Shown in pieces: positions 52,225-59,440 of a stretch of 64,000 nucleotides of DNA (position 1 is its first letter; every line of letters begins with the position of its first letter). This stretch comes from Nonomuraea sp. SBT364 (GTDB lineage: Bacteria; Actinomycetota; Actinomycetes; Streptosporangiales; Streptosporangiaceae), in assembly GCF_001083785.1 (NCBI RefSeq), contig NZ_LAVL01000028.1:1-64000 (forward strand), written 5' to 3'. The notes beneath the pieces are model-generated. The model was not told the DNA's origin, made no database searches, and worked only from the letters and a program-made list of their open reading frames with translations. Made by a program: the position numbers and the translations under genes.

Positions 52225-53538
52225 ATGTCGGAAGTTGTCCCGTTGCCGTCGTTCGGCGAAGTGTTCTTCGATGCCCGAGGCCAGGAGCGGTGTCTCCGTG
52301 TCACCTGGCACGAGGGCACGCTGGTGCTCAGCCTGTGGCGGGGGGAGATGTGCACGGCGAGCTTCCGCATGCCGATGGACGACGTCGGCCGGCTGCTCGA
52401 CACCCTCGACGACGGCTTCGCCGAGGCCACCGGTGAGCAGCCCGCCGTGCCCGCTCAGGAGCCCGGCACCGAGGTGATCCCCGGCACCGGGCAGTATCAC
52501 CGGCCGCCGCAGACCGGCCAGCACCAGGCGGCCCCGGACGACCGGCCGACCTCCACGCTGTCGCCCAACGACGTGCTCGTGGCCCGGGGCAACCCGGCCC
52601 ACCAGGACAAGCTCGTCGCCTCCTACGGCGAGCCGCGCGAGCAGCGCCAGCCCTTCTCCGGGCCGCAGTACAGCGACCCGCTGTCCGGCCCGCCTCCCGC
52701 CGAGCCCTTCACCGGCCCGCAGTACACCGACAGCGGCTACAGCGATCCGCTCTCCGGCCCGCACTACACGCAGGAGCAGCCCTTCACCGGGCCCCAGTAC
52801 GCGGAGGAGTCGCCGGGGGCCTCGACCGGGCCGGTCTACCAGTTGCCGGGCGAGCGCCCGTCGCCCCTGTCGACCGACCCGCTCGGCTTCCCGTCCCAGG
52901 CGAGCGCCCCGTACCAGCAGGCCGAGACCTACCAGCAGAACGAGACCTACCAGCAGAACGAGCCGTACCACTCGGGTGAGACCTACCCGGTCGGCCGGCC
53001 CGAGCCGTACCCGCAGCGCCAGCCCGATCCCTACGGCGGCCAGCAGCCGCCCAGCCGCCCGCAGCGGCCCGTGCAGCCCGCCGCCGGGCTCGGCACCCCG
53101 ATGCACGGCATCCCGGGCGCGGGCCGCCGCCAGGACCCCTTCCAGGACCGCACGTACGGCCAGGACCCGTCCTACGGTCCGGACTCCTCCTACGGTCCGG
53201 ACTCGTCCTATGGCCAGGACCCCGCCTATGGCCAGGCCACCGGTTACGGTCAGGATCGAAGCTACGGCCAGGACCAGGGCTACGGCCAGGGTCAGAGCTA
53301 CGGACAGGACCCCGGCTACGGGCAGGGCGGCGCCTACGGGCAGGAGCGGGCCGACGGGCGCACGCCGCCGAACCCGGTGGACCCGCTGCTCGCCCTCGGT
53401 CAGCCCGCCGAGCCGTACCAGCCCCAGGACCCCGACATGACCCGCCCGTACGTCGGCGACCCGATGTTCTCCACCGGCGAGCGCCTGCGCCCCGAGCAGC
53501 AGCAGTACGACGAGCGCGGCGACCGTCGCGAATGGTGA
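52225..53538 (+). CDS. Prion-like, Gln/Tyr/Gly/Pro-rich disordered protein
   Basis: A 437-aa protein of unknown family. A short folded N-terminal domain (about residues 1-65, VFFDARGQERCLRVTWHEGT and LVLSLWRGEMCTASFRMPMD) is followed by about 370 residues of low complexity. Two repeat types are visible: (PF)(S/T)GPQYxDPLSGP at about 140-195, and SYGQD/GYGQ-like units at about 310-374. The latter resemble the SYGQ repeats of FUS-family prion-like domains. ATG 52225 was chosen for the AGGA box eight bases upstream; ATG 52207 and 52216 are in frame. The N-terminal domain resembles small actinobacterial proteins of unknown role. Divergent from dinG. Confidence 0.82.
   Translation: MSEVVPLPSFGEVFFDARGQERCLRVTWHEGTLVLSLWRGEMCTASFRMPMDDVGRLLDTLDDGFAEATGEQPAVPAQEPGTEVIPGTGQYHRPPQTGQHQAAPDDRPTSTLSPNDVLVARGNPAHQDKLVASYGEPREQRQPFSGPQYSDPLSGPPPAEPFTGPQYTDSGYSDPLSGPHYTQEQPFTGPQYAEESPGASTGPVYQLPGERPSPLSTDPLGFPSQASAPYQQAETYQQNETYQQNEPYHSGETYPVGRPEPYPQRQPDPYGGQQPPSRPQRPVQPAAGLGTPMHGIPGAGRRQDPFQDRTYGQDPSYGPDSSYGPDSSYGQDPAYGQATGYGQDRSYGQDQGYGQGQSYGQDPGYGQGGAYGQERADGRTPPNPVDPLLALGQPAEPYQPQDPDMTRPYVGDPMFSTGERLRPEQQQYDERGDRREW
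52650..52812 (+). repeat. Coding repeats, (S/T)GPQY units
   Basis: Imperfect coding repeats of the unit PF(S/T)GPQY followed by DPLSGP: PFSGPQYSDPLSGP, PFTGPQYTDSGYSDPLSGP and PFTGPQYAE. They belong to the disordered part of the prion-like protein. Confidence 0.75.
53151..53346 (+). repeat. Coding repeats, SYGQ/GYGQ units
   Basis: About ten imperfect units of five to seven residues with Tyr-Gly-Gln or Tyr-Gly-Pro cores (TYGQDPSYGPDSSYGPDSS, then AYGQATGYGQDRSYGQDQ and onward). The DNA units (TACGG[TC]CAGGAC-like) are similar but not identical, so slippage and later drift are likely. Confidence 0.8.
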
Positions 53539-53568
53539 TCGCCACGCACTGACGGCGTTTCCTACACT

Positions 53569-53588
53569 TGTCCCGACAAATTGGGACA
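53569..53588. promoter_or_regulatory. Inverted repeat before the antiporter gene
   Basis: TGTCCC (53569-53574) and GGGACA (53583-53588) with an 8-bp centre, 18 bases before the antiporter start and just upstream of its ribosome site. It could be an operator or a short mRNA hairpin. Confidence 0.4.
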
Positions 53589-53606
53589 CATCTGGAGGAG
53601 TCGCCG

Positions 53607-55175
53607 GTGAACCCGATGACGGGCCTGCAACTGCTGCTGACGGCCGGAGGCGCCGTCGCCCTCGCGGCGGTGGCCCGCCGGAAGGGCTGGCCCGCGCCGC
53701 TGCTGCTGGTCGCGGCCGGGCTGCTGGTCTCGCCGCTGGTCCCGGCGGTGCGGCTGGATCCGGAGCTGGTGCTCTACGTGTTCCTGCCGCCGCTGCTCTA
53801 CTCGGCCGCGTTCGACAGCTCCTACCTGCGGCTGCGTGACGCCAAGGGGCCGGTGGCGCTGCTGTCGGTCGGGCTGGTGCTGTTCACCACGGTCGTGGTG
53901 GGCCTGGTCGTGCACCTGATGCTGCCCGCCGTGCCGCTGGCGGCGGCGTTCGCGCTGGGCGCGATCATCGCGCCGCCCGACGCGGTCGCGGCCGTGGCCG
54001 TGGGCCGCCGCCTCGGGCTGCCACGCCGGACGCTGACCATCCTCATCGGCGAGAGCCTGTTCAACGACGCCACCGCGCTGACCGCCTACCGGGTGGCGAT
54101 CGCGGCGGCCGTGGGCGGCAGCATCGACCTGCTGGAGGGCGCCTGGCAGTTCCTGGTCGCGGCGGCCGGGGGCGTGCTGATCGGGCTGGCGCTGGCGTTC
54201 GCGTTCGCGTGGCTGTTCCGCCACACACGCGACTCGCTGGTCGAGAACACGCTGATGCTGCTCATCCCGTTCGCCGCCTATCTGGCGGCCGAGAGCGTGC
54301 ACGCCTCCGGGGTGATCGCGGTGGTGATCGTCGGGCTCTACCTGGGCAACCAGATGCACCTGCGCGGGTTCGGCACCCGGCTCGTGTCGGACTCGGTGTG
54401 GAAGGTCAGCGACTTCTTCCTGGAGACGATCGTCTTCGCGCTGATCGGGCTGCAACTGGTCACCGTGGTCGAGGGCATCGTCGGCTACAGCCCGTGGGAG
54501 GTCGCGCTCTACGCGGTCGTGGTGTTCCTGGTGACGGTCGCGGTGCGGTTCGTGTGGGTGTTCGCCGCCGGTTACGCGCCGCGCCTGCTGCGCAGGGGGG
54601 CCGAGACGCCTTCGCCGCAGCAGCTGACGATCGTCGGCTGGGCGGGCATGCGGGGCGTGGTGTCGCTGGCCGCCGCGCTGCTCATCCCCGACATCCCGGA
54701 CCGGGAGATCCTGCTCTTCCTCACCTTCACCACCGTGATCAGCACCCTGCTGGTGCAGGGCCTGACGTTCCCGGCGCTGATCAGGAGGCTGCGCGTGTCG
54801 AGCGAGCAGGAGCGGTACGAGGACCGGCTCGCCGAGGCGTCCGCCCAGCAGGCAGCGCTGGAGGCCGGGCTGGCCGAGCTGGAACGCCTGGTCGCCGCCG
54901 ACGGCGAGCCGGACGAGATCCAGCGGCAGGTCATCGACCAGCTCAGGGAGAAGTCCTGGCGCCGCTCGCTGTCGGCCTGGGAACGGCTGGGCGGCGGCAC
55001 CGGGCACGGCGGCGCCGAGACGCCCAGCGCCCTCTACAAGCGGCTGCGCCGTGACATGCTCCAGGCCGAGCGGCAGGTGTTCGTCCGGCTGCGCGACGAG
55101 CGGCGGCTGGACGACGAGGTGCTGCGCGAGGTGATGGCCCAGCTCGACTTCGAGGAGGCCATCCTGGAGCGTTAG
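53607..55175 (+). CDS. Na+/H+ antiporter, CPA1 family
   Basis: A 522-aa monovalent cation/proton antiporter with about 12 membrane helices and a hydrophilic helical tail (about residues 405-522). The ion-binding motif region is GAIIAPPDAVAAVAV and GESLFNDATALTAYR, and GWAGMRGVVSLAAALLIP carries the conserved Arg of CPA1 proteins. GTG 53607 has GGAGGAG six bases upstream. A TGTCCC-N8-GGGACA inverted repeat (53569-53588) lies just upstream and may be a regulatory site. It is convergent with the UBP-type zinc finger gene, with four bases of overlap. Confidence 0.92.
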   Translation: MNPMTGLQLLLTAGGAVALAAVARRKGWPAPLLLVAAGLLVSPLVPAVRLDPELVLYVFLPPLLYSAAFDSSYLRLRDAKGPVALLSVGLVLFTTVVVGLVVHLMLPAVPLAAAFALGAIIAPPDAVAAVAVGRRLGLPRRTLTILIGESLFNDATALTAYRVAIAAAVGGSIDLLEGAWQFLVAAAGGVLIGLALAFAFAWLFRHTRDSLVENTLMLLIPFAAYLAAESVHASGVIAVVIVGLYLGNQMHLRGFGTRLVSDSVWKVSDFFLETIVFALIGLQLVTVVEGIVGYSPWEVALYAVVVFLVTVAVRFVWVFAAGYAPRLLRRGAETPSPQQLTIVGWAGMRGVVSLAAALLIPDIPDREILLFLTFTTVISTLLVQGLTFPALIRRLRVSSEQERYEDRLAEASAQQAALEAGLAELERLVAADGEPDEIQRQVIDQLREKSWRRSLSAWERLGGGTGHGGAETPSALYKRLRRDMLQAERQVFVRLRDERRLDDEVLREVMAQLDFEEAILER

Positions 55176-55429
55176 CCCATCGAGCTGTCGACGAAGCACC
55201 ACCGCCACTTCTCGTTCGGTTCGAACGACTGCACCACCGGGTGGCCGCTTTCGCGGAAGTGCGCGGTCGCGTGCTTGCCGGGCGAGGAGTCGCAGCAGCC
55301 GATGTGGCCGCACTCCAGGCAGCGCCGCAGGTGCACCCAGCGGCCTCCGGTCGCCAGGCACTCCTCGCAGCCGTCCGGGGTGCGCGCCTGCGGGTCGTCA
55401 GCCTGGGAAAGATGCTCACACATAGCCAT
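55172..55429 (-). CDS. UBP-type zinc finger protein
   Basis: An 85-aa protein consisting almost only of a UBP (ZnF-UBP) domain. The zinc ligands are in MCEHLSQ, GCEECLATG, LRRCLECGHIGCCDSS, GKHATAHFRESGHPV. In bacteria such small UBP-like proteins are widespread in actinobacteria; their partners are unknown. ATG 55429 was taken as start (ATG 55423 is also in frame). Confidence 0.88.
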   Translation of the reverse strand: MAMCEHLSQADDPQARTPDGCEECLATGGRWVHLRRCLECGHIGCCDSSPGKHATAHFRESGHPVVQSFEPNEKWRWCFVDSSMG

Positions 55430-55514
55430 GACACCGATCCTATTTCGGGCCTTCCCCTGGCTGAGGGCCGGACCCGGGGCAGCCGGGGAGCGACGCGGTG
55501 CGCGGACGCCGACA

Positions 55515-55536
55515 CGCCCGGCCATCAGGCCGGGCG
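55515..55536. other. Strong stem-loop in a divergent gap
   Basis: CGCCCGGCC (55515-55523), loop ATCA, GGCCGGGCG (55528-55536): a perfect 9-bp GC stem between the divergent UBP-type gene and the lipoprotein gene. Its position is not that of a terminator for either gene, unless it insulates the lipoprotein gene from upstream reading. Confidence 0.5.
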
Positions 55537-55565
55537 GTGGCGCCTCGGGGGCGCGGTCCGTTGGG

Positions 55566-55580
55566 TAGGGTCGAGATATG
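55566..55580 (+). promoter_or_regulatory. Leaderless promoter, lipoprotein gene
   Basis: TAGGGT (55566-55571), six bases, then ATG 55578, with no ribosome site upstream. Confidence 0.5.
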
Positions 55581-55970
55581 TCTCGCCTACGCAGCCGGTT
55601 CGTGCCCTTGCTCGCCTTCTCCGCGTTCGTGTTCGCCGCCGGATGCGGCGAGGTGAACGACACGATCGACAGAGCACAGGCCTGCCTCGAAGCTCCCAAG
55701 ATCATCGGTGAGCTCACCGCCCAGCTCGGCTCGCTGGTCAACGACCCGCAGGCCATGGAGAAGGCGCTCGACGGCACCGCCGCCAAGCTCAACGAGGTCG
55801 CCGACTCCGCAGCCAACACCACGATCAAGGAAGCCTCCGACAACCTGGCCACCACGCTGTCCGGCCTCAACGTCCAGAGCGCCAACGACGCCGTCGACGC
55901 CGTCCAGAAGGTGGGCACCGACGCGGCCGCCTACGTGCAGAAGGTCAGCTCGGCCTGCACCGGAGGCTGA
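55578..55970 (+). CDS. Small lipoprotein
   Basis: A 130-aa predicted lipoprotein. The lipobox is FAAGC with the acylated cysteine at residue 23, after a basic start (MSRLRSRF) and a hydrophobic helix. The mature part is mostly helical with Ala, Asp and Asn residues (DRAQACLEAPKIIGELTAQL, TIKEASDNLATTLSGL). It resembles small actinobacterial lipoproteins that are sometimes labelled spanin-like by databases; no phage genes are nearby. The gene appears leaderless. Confidence 0.82.
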   Translation: MSRLRSRFVPLLAFSAFVFAAGCGEVNDTIDRAQACLEAPKIIGELTAQLGSLVNDPQAMEKALDGTAAKLNEVADSAANTTIKEASDNLATTLSGLNVQSANDAVDAVQKVGTDAAAYVQKVSSACTGG

Positions 55971-56016
55971 AACCCGGTTTCTCTAGGGAGAATAGGTACG
56001 AACTACCGTTTTTCTC

Positions 56017-56343
56017 ATGGAGCCCGACCCGCGTTTCACCCTCGCCAACGAGCGCACGTTCCTCACCTGGCTGAGCACCGCCCTGGCACTGAGCGCGGGC
56101 GGTGTGGCCATGGCCGCCGTGCCCGCCGACGTGTTCGTCCCCTGGCTGCGCACGGTGCTCGCCGTGGTGCTCGTCACCCTGTCGGCGCTGGCCGCGGGCC
56201 TGGCCTACCCGCGCTGGCGCAACATCCAGCGCGCCCTGCGCGCCGAGGCGCCGCTCCCGCCACCCGCGCTGGCCGCCGTCTTCGGCTACGGCGTCGCCGC
56301 CGTGGCCGTGCTGGCCCTGGTGCTCATCCTGCTCGCGGCCTGA
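56017..56343 (+). CDS. DUF202 (YidH-like) membrane protein, first copy
   Basis: A 108-aa membrane protein with three predicted helices and the DUF202 signature (FTLANERTFLTWLSTALALS). Function unknown. The next gene, a second DUF202 protein, starts two bases after its stop, so they are probably subunits of one complex. Confidence 0.88.
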   Translation: MEPDPRFTLANERTFLTWLSTALALSAGGVAMAAVPADVFVPWLRTVLAVVLVTLSALAAGLAYPRWRNIQRALRAEAPLPPPALAAVFGYGVAAVAVLALVLILLAA

Positions 56344-56344
56344 C

Positions 56345-56674
56345 ATGTCCGAGGAGATCTGGGACCGGGGGCTGCAGAGCGAGCGGACCCGCCTGGCCTG
56401 GGTGCGCACCGCCGTGACGCTGGCCACCGGCGGCCTGGGCGCCACCGGGCTGGCCGCCCGCGCCGGCCTGCCCACGCCCGCCATGGCCGCCTTCGCCCTC
56501 GCCGCGCTGTGCGGCGCCGTCCTGCTCATCAGGACGCGGTCCCGCTTCCGGCGCGTCCAGGAGGCGCTGCACGGCGGCCGCCCGCTGGACAACGGCGCCG
56601 ACGCGCTGCTCGCCTGGCTCGGCACGCTCGCCGTGATCGCCGGCGCGCTGACCTTCGTCGTCGCCGTTCGATGA
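56345..56674 (+). CDS. DUF202 membrane protein, second copy
   Basis: A 109-aa protein of the same family as the preceding gene (SERTRLAWVRTAVTLATGGL near the N-terminus, then two more helices). DUF202 proteins are often encoded as tandem pairs. ATG 56345 follows the previous stop by one base. Confidence 0.88.
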   Translation: MSEEIWDRGLQSERTRLAWVRTAVTLATGGLGATGLAARAGLPTPAMAAFALAALCGAVLLIRTRSRFRRVQEALHGGRPLDNGADALLAWLGTLAVIAGALTFVVAVR

Positions 56675-56732
56675 CCCGGCTTGCGGGTACGCCGTCAGCA
56701 GGCGGACACTCGAAGTGAGGGAGGTGACCTCC

Positions 56733-57038
56733 ATGGAAGAAGAGCGCAGGACCGTGCCCTTCGAGTGCCGGAGCTGCTGGCACGTCTGGGAAGAGGACTA
56801 CCTCGTACGGCACGTGCACGGCCGCCATGGCGTCGAGGGCGAGGTGTGGATCCGAGGGGGAGTGGCGGTGCCGCCGCCCTCGCCGAGCGTCGTCGTCTGC
56901 CCGCGCTGCGGCTGTCAGGGTGCCGTCATGTTCCCGGACGGCTATCTCGCCCGCCACCCGGAGCTGGTCCGGGCCGGCGAGCCCGCGCCGCCCGACCCGA
57001 CGCCGCTGCTGAGCCCGGTGCCCAAACGTCTCTATTGA
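56733..57038 (+). CDS. Small CxxC zinc-ribbon-like protein, first copy
   Basis: A 101-aa protein with two Cys pairs: CRSCWHVWEEDYLVRHVHGR (C12 and C15) and VVCPRCGCQGAVMFPDGYLA (near residues 57-60). The pattern is that of a zinc ribbon. The end of the protein is Pro-rich. ATG 56733 has GGGAGGTG upstream. The 57128 gene encodes a paralogue. I do not recognise a named family. Confidence 0.8.
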   Translation: MEEERRTVPFECRSCWHVWEEDYLVRHVHGRHGVEGEVWIRGGVAVPPPSPSVVVCPRCGCQGAVMFPDGYLARHPELVRAGEPAPPDPTPLLSPVPKRLY

Positions 57039-57127
57039 TGCCCTAACATGACGCAGGGTGAGCTTTCCCTAACGGAAGGTGTCACAAAGGTCCGTCTTGC
57101 CGGTGGTGGGAGCCGGGCGCACACTCG

Positions 57128-57577
57128 GTGCGGATGGTGATCCGTTACCGGGGGGTGGTCCTGGTGCGCGATGGGTTCGACACTCATCAACTCTGGCCCT
57201 ACGAGTGCCTGTGCTGCTGGCACGTCTGGGAGGTTCGTTACACCGTCAGGCGGCTCGACGACGGGCACGGCAACACCGTCGAGGTGTGGCTGCGCAACGG
57301 CGTCACCGTGCAGCCTCCATGGGCCGGGACGTGCTGCCCCGGCTGTGGAGCGGTCCAGGTGACCTCGTTCCCGCCCGGCTACCTCAGCCGGCACCCCGAG
57401 CTGGTGTCGGCGGCCGAGCCCGATCCGGCGCCCGCGCCCGTCGAGCCGTTGCCGCCGGTCACGTCCGCCCGCGCGCCGCGGCCCAGGCGGCTGCTGCTCG
57501 GGCTCGGCGTACCGGTGCTGCTGCTCGCCGGGTTCGAGCTCTACCTGGTCGTCCTGGCCGTCGCGCACGTCGGCTAG
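57128..57577 (+). CDS. Zinc-ribbon-like protein with C-terminal TM, second copy
   Basis: A 149-aa paralogue of the 56733 product. It shares CLCCWHVWEVRYTVRR, DGHGNTVEVWLRNGVTVQPP, CCPGCGAVQVTSFPPGYLS and RHPELVSAAEP in the same order, and adds a C-terminal membrane helix (LLLGLGVPVLLLAGFELYLV). The start is uncertain: GTG 57128, ATG 57134 or GTG 57164 (with GGGGG eight bases upstream); the last gives an N-terminus of similar length to the first copy. Confidence 0.78.
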   Translation: MRMVIRYRGVVLVRDGFDTHQLWPYECLCCWHVWEVRYTVRRLDDGHGNTVEVWLRNGVTVQPPWAGTCCPGCGAVQVTSFPPGYLSRHPELVSAAEPDPAPAPVEPLPPVTSARAPRPRRLLLGLGVPVLLLAGFELYLVVLAVAHVG

Positions 57578-57581
57578 GAGA

Positions 57582-57611
57582 CCGGGCCGCCTCAACGGCG
57601 AGGCGGCCCGG
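57582..57611. terminator. Bidirectional hairpin terminator
   Basis: CCGGGCCGCCTC (57582-57593), loop AACGGC, GAGGCGGCCCGG (57600-57611): a perfect 12-bp stem between the zinc-ribbon gene and the convergent ABC exporter gene. Confidence 0.75.
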
Positions 57612-57619
57612 GGCGGCGG

Positions 57620-59440
57620 TCAGCTGAGACTGTCCAGCCAGGCGCGGTGCAGACCGGCGAACCGGCCGGAAGCGGCCACGAGCTGGTCCGGCGCGCCGTC
57701 CTCGACGATCTCGCCCCGTTCCATGACCAGCACCCGATCGGCGATCTCCACCGTCGACAGCCGGTGCGCGATGATCAGCGCCGTGCGGTCGGCCAGGATC
57801 GTCCGCAACGCCCGCTGGACCAGCCGCTCGCTGGGCACGTCCAGGCTGGAGGTCGCCTCGTCCAGGATGAGCACCGCCGGATCGGCCAGGAACGCCCGCG
57901 CGAACGCGACGAGCTGGCGCTGCCCCGCCGACATGCGGCCGCCGCGCTTGCCGACCTCGGTCGCGTACCCGTCGGGCAGCTCCGAGATGAACTCGTGCGC
58001 CCCGATCGCCATGGCCGCCTCGCGCGCCTCACGGTCGGACGCGCCGGGCCTGCCGAACCTGATGTTCTCCATCACCGTGCCGGAGAACAGGAAGTTCTCC
58101 TGCGTGACCATGACCACGGCCTTGCGCAGCGTCGACTCGTCCAGCGTGCGCAGGTCGGCGCCGTCGAGCAGCACCCGCCCGGCCGTCGGGTCGTAGAAGC
58201 GGGAGATCAGCTTGGCCAGCGTGGTCTTGCCGGCCCCGGTCGAGCCGACCAGCGCCACGCTCTGCCCGGCGGGGATCGTCAGGTCGAGGCCGGGCAGGAT
58301 CGGCATCTCCTCCACGTAGGCGAACCGGACCCCCTCGAACCGCACCTTGCCCCGCGCCTCGGGCAGCGCGTGCGGCTCGCGCGGCTCGGGCACCGACGGC
58401 TCCTCCTCCAGCACCCCGGACAGCTTCTCCAGCGCCGCGCTCGCCGACTGCAACGTGTTGTAGAACTGGCTGATCTCCTGCATCGGCTCGTAGAAGCCGC
58501 GCAGGTAGAGCAGGAACGCGGTGAGCACGCCGACCGTCACGTCACCGTGGAAGGCCAGGTAGCCGCCGTAGAACAGGACGACCGCCACGGTCACGTTGCC
58601 GATCAGCTTGATGCCCGGCATGAAGATCGCGATGAGCTTCATGGCCCGGACGTTCGCCTGCCGGTAGTCGTCGTTGAGCTGCTGGAAGATCTCCTGGTTA
58701 CGCGGCTCGCGGCGAAACGCCTGCACGGCGCGGATACCGGTCATCGACTCGACGAAGTGCACGATGACCAGCGCCACCGTCTCCCGGGTGCGCCGGTAGA
58801 CGATCGCCGACTGCCGCCGGAACCACCGGGTGAACAGCAGCAGCAGCGGCAGCGGCACCAGCGCCACCAGGCCGAGGTGCACGTCCAGGATCAGCAGCAG
58901 CGCCGCCGTGCCGAACATCGTCAGCACCGCCGTCACCAGCCCGTCGAAGCCCGACTGCAGCAGCTCGGCGATGGCCTCGATGTCGGAGGTGAGCCGGGAG
59001 ATGACCCGGCCGGAGGTGTACTTCTCGTGGAAGCTCAGCGACAGCCGCTGGAAGTGGTCGAACACCCGGCGGCGCAGCTCCAGCAGGATGTCCTGGCCGA
59101 TCCCGCCCGACAGCTTGAGGAACCACTGCCGGGTCACCGCCTGCGTGACGGCGGCCGCCAGGATGACGCCCACCACGGTCAGCAGCGTGCCGGGCCCGGT
59201 GCCGCGCAGCATCGGCGGGATGCCCGCGTCGATGCCGACCTTCACCAGGTAGGGGATGGCCAGCCCGGCCGCGTTGGACACGACGATCACCGCGGTGAGC
59301 AGGGCGATCGCCTTGCGGTGGGGTTTCAGCAGGTCACCGAGCAGCTTGCGGGAGCGTGCCCGCAGCAGCCCGCTGACCTTGTCCGTCAGCTCGTCCTGAT
59401 CCTCCGAGGAGACCCCTCGCCAGGTCGTCGTGGCGGTCAA
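57620..59440 (-). CDS. ABC exporter subunit (second of a heterodimer)
   Basis: A 606-aa half transporter: six membrane helices (about residues 40-340), then an ATPase domain. Walker A is LVGSTGAGKTTLAKL, Walker B VLILDEATSSLD with the catalytic Glu, and the H-loop is IIAHRLSTV. The signature is degenerate: GGRMSAGQRQLVAFARA instead of LSGGQ. TTG 59440 was chosen because GGAAGGAG lies seven bases upstream and it overlaps the previous stop by four bases. With the upstream gene it should form a heterodimeric exporter with one normal and one degenerate ATP site. Confidence 0.9.
   Translation of the reverse strand: MTATTTWRGVSSEDQDELTDKVSGLLRARSRKLLGDLLKPHRKAIALLTAVIVVSNAAGLAIPYLVKVGIDAGIPPMLRGTGPGTLLTVVGVILAAAVTQAVTRQWFLKLSGGIGQDILLELRRRVFDHFQRLSLSFHEKYTSGRVISRLTSDIEAIAELLQSGFDGLVTAVLTMFGTAALLLILDVHLGLVALVPLPLLLLFTRWFRRQSAIVYRRTRETVALVIVHFVESMTGIRAVQAFRREPRNQEIFQQLNDDYRQANVRAMKLIAIFMPGIKLIGNVTVAVVLFYGGYLAFHGDVTVGVLTAFLLYLRGFYEPMQEISQFYNTLQSASAALEKLSGVLEEEPSVPEPREPHALPEARGKVRFEGVRFAYVEEMPILPGLDLTIPAGQSVALVGSTGAGKTTLAKLISRFYDPTAGRVLLDGADLRTLDESTLRKAVVMVTQENFLFSGTVMENIRFGRPGASDREAREAAMAIGAHEFISELPDGYATEVGKRGGRMSAGQRQLVAFARAFLADPAVLILDEATSSLDVPSERLVQRALRTILADRTALIIAHRLSTVEIADRVLVMERGEIVEDGAPDQLVAASGRFAGLHRAWLDSLS

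Noticed and set aside
53151..53346. Non-coding minisatellite
   Set aside because: The repeats are in frame inside a well-formed gene, with codon-level drift that keeps Tyr, Gly and Gln, so they are best read as protein repeats.
55578..55970. Phage spanin for the small lipoprotein
   Set aside because: A lipobox and helical tail alone are not enough, and there are no lysis or phage genes nearby.
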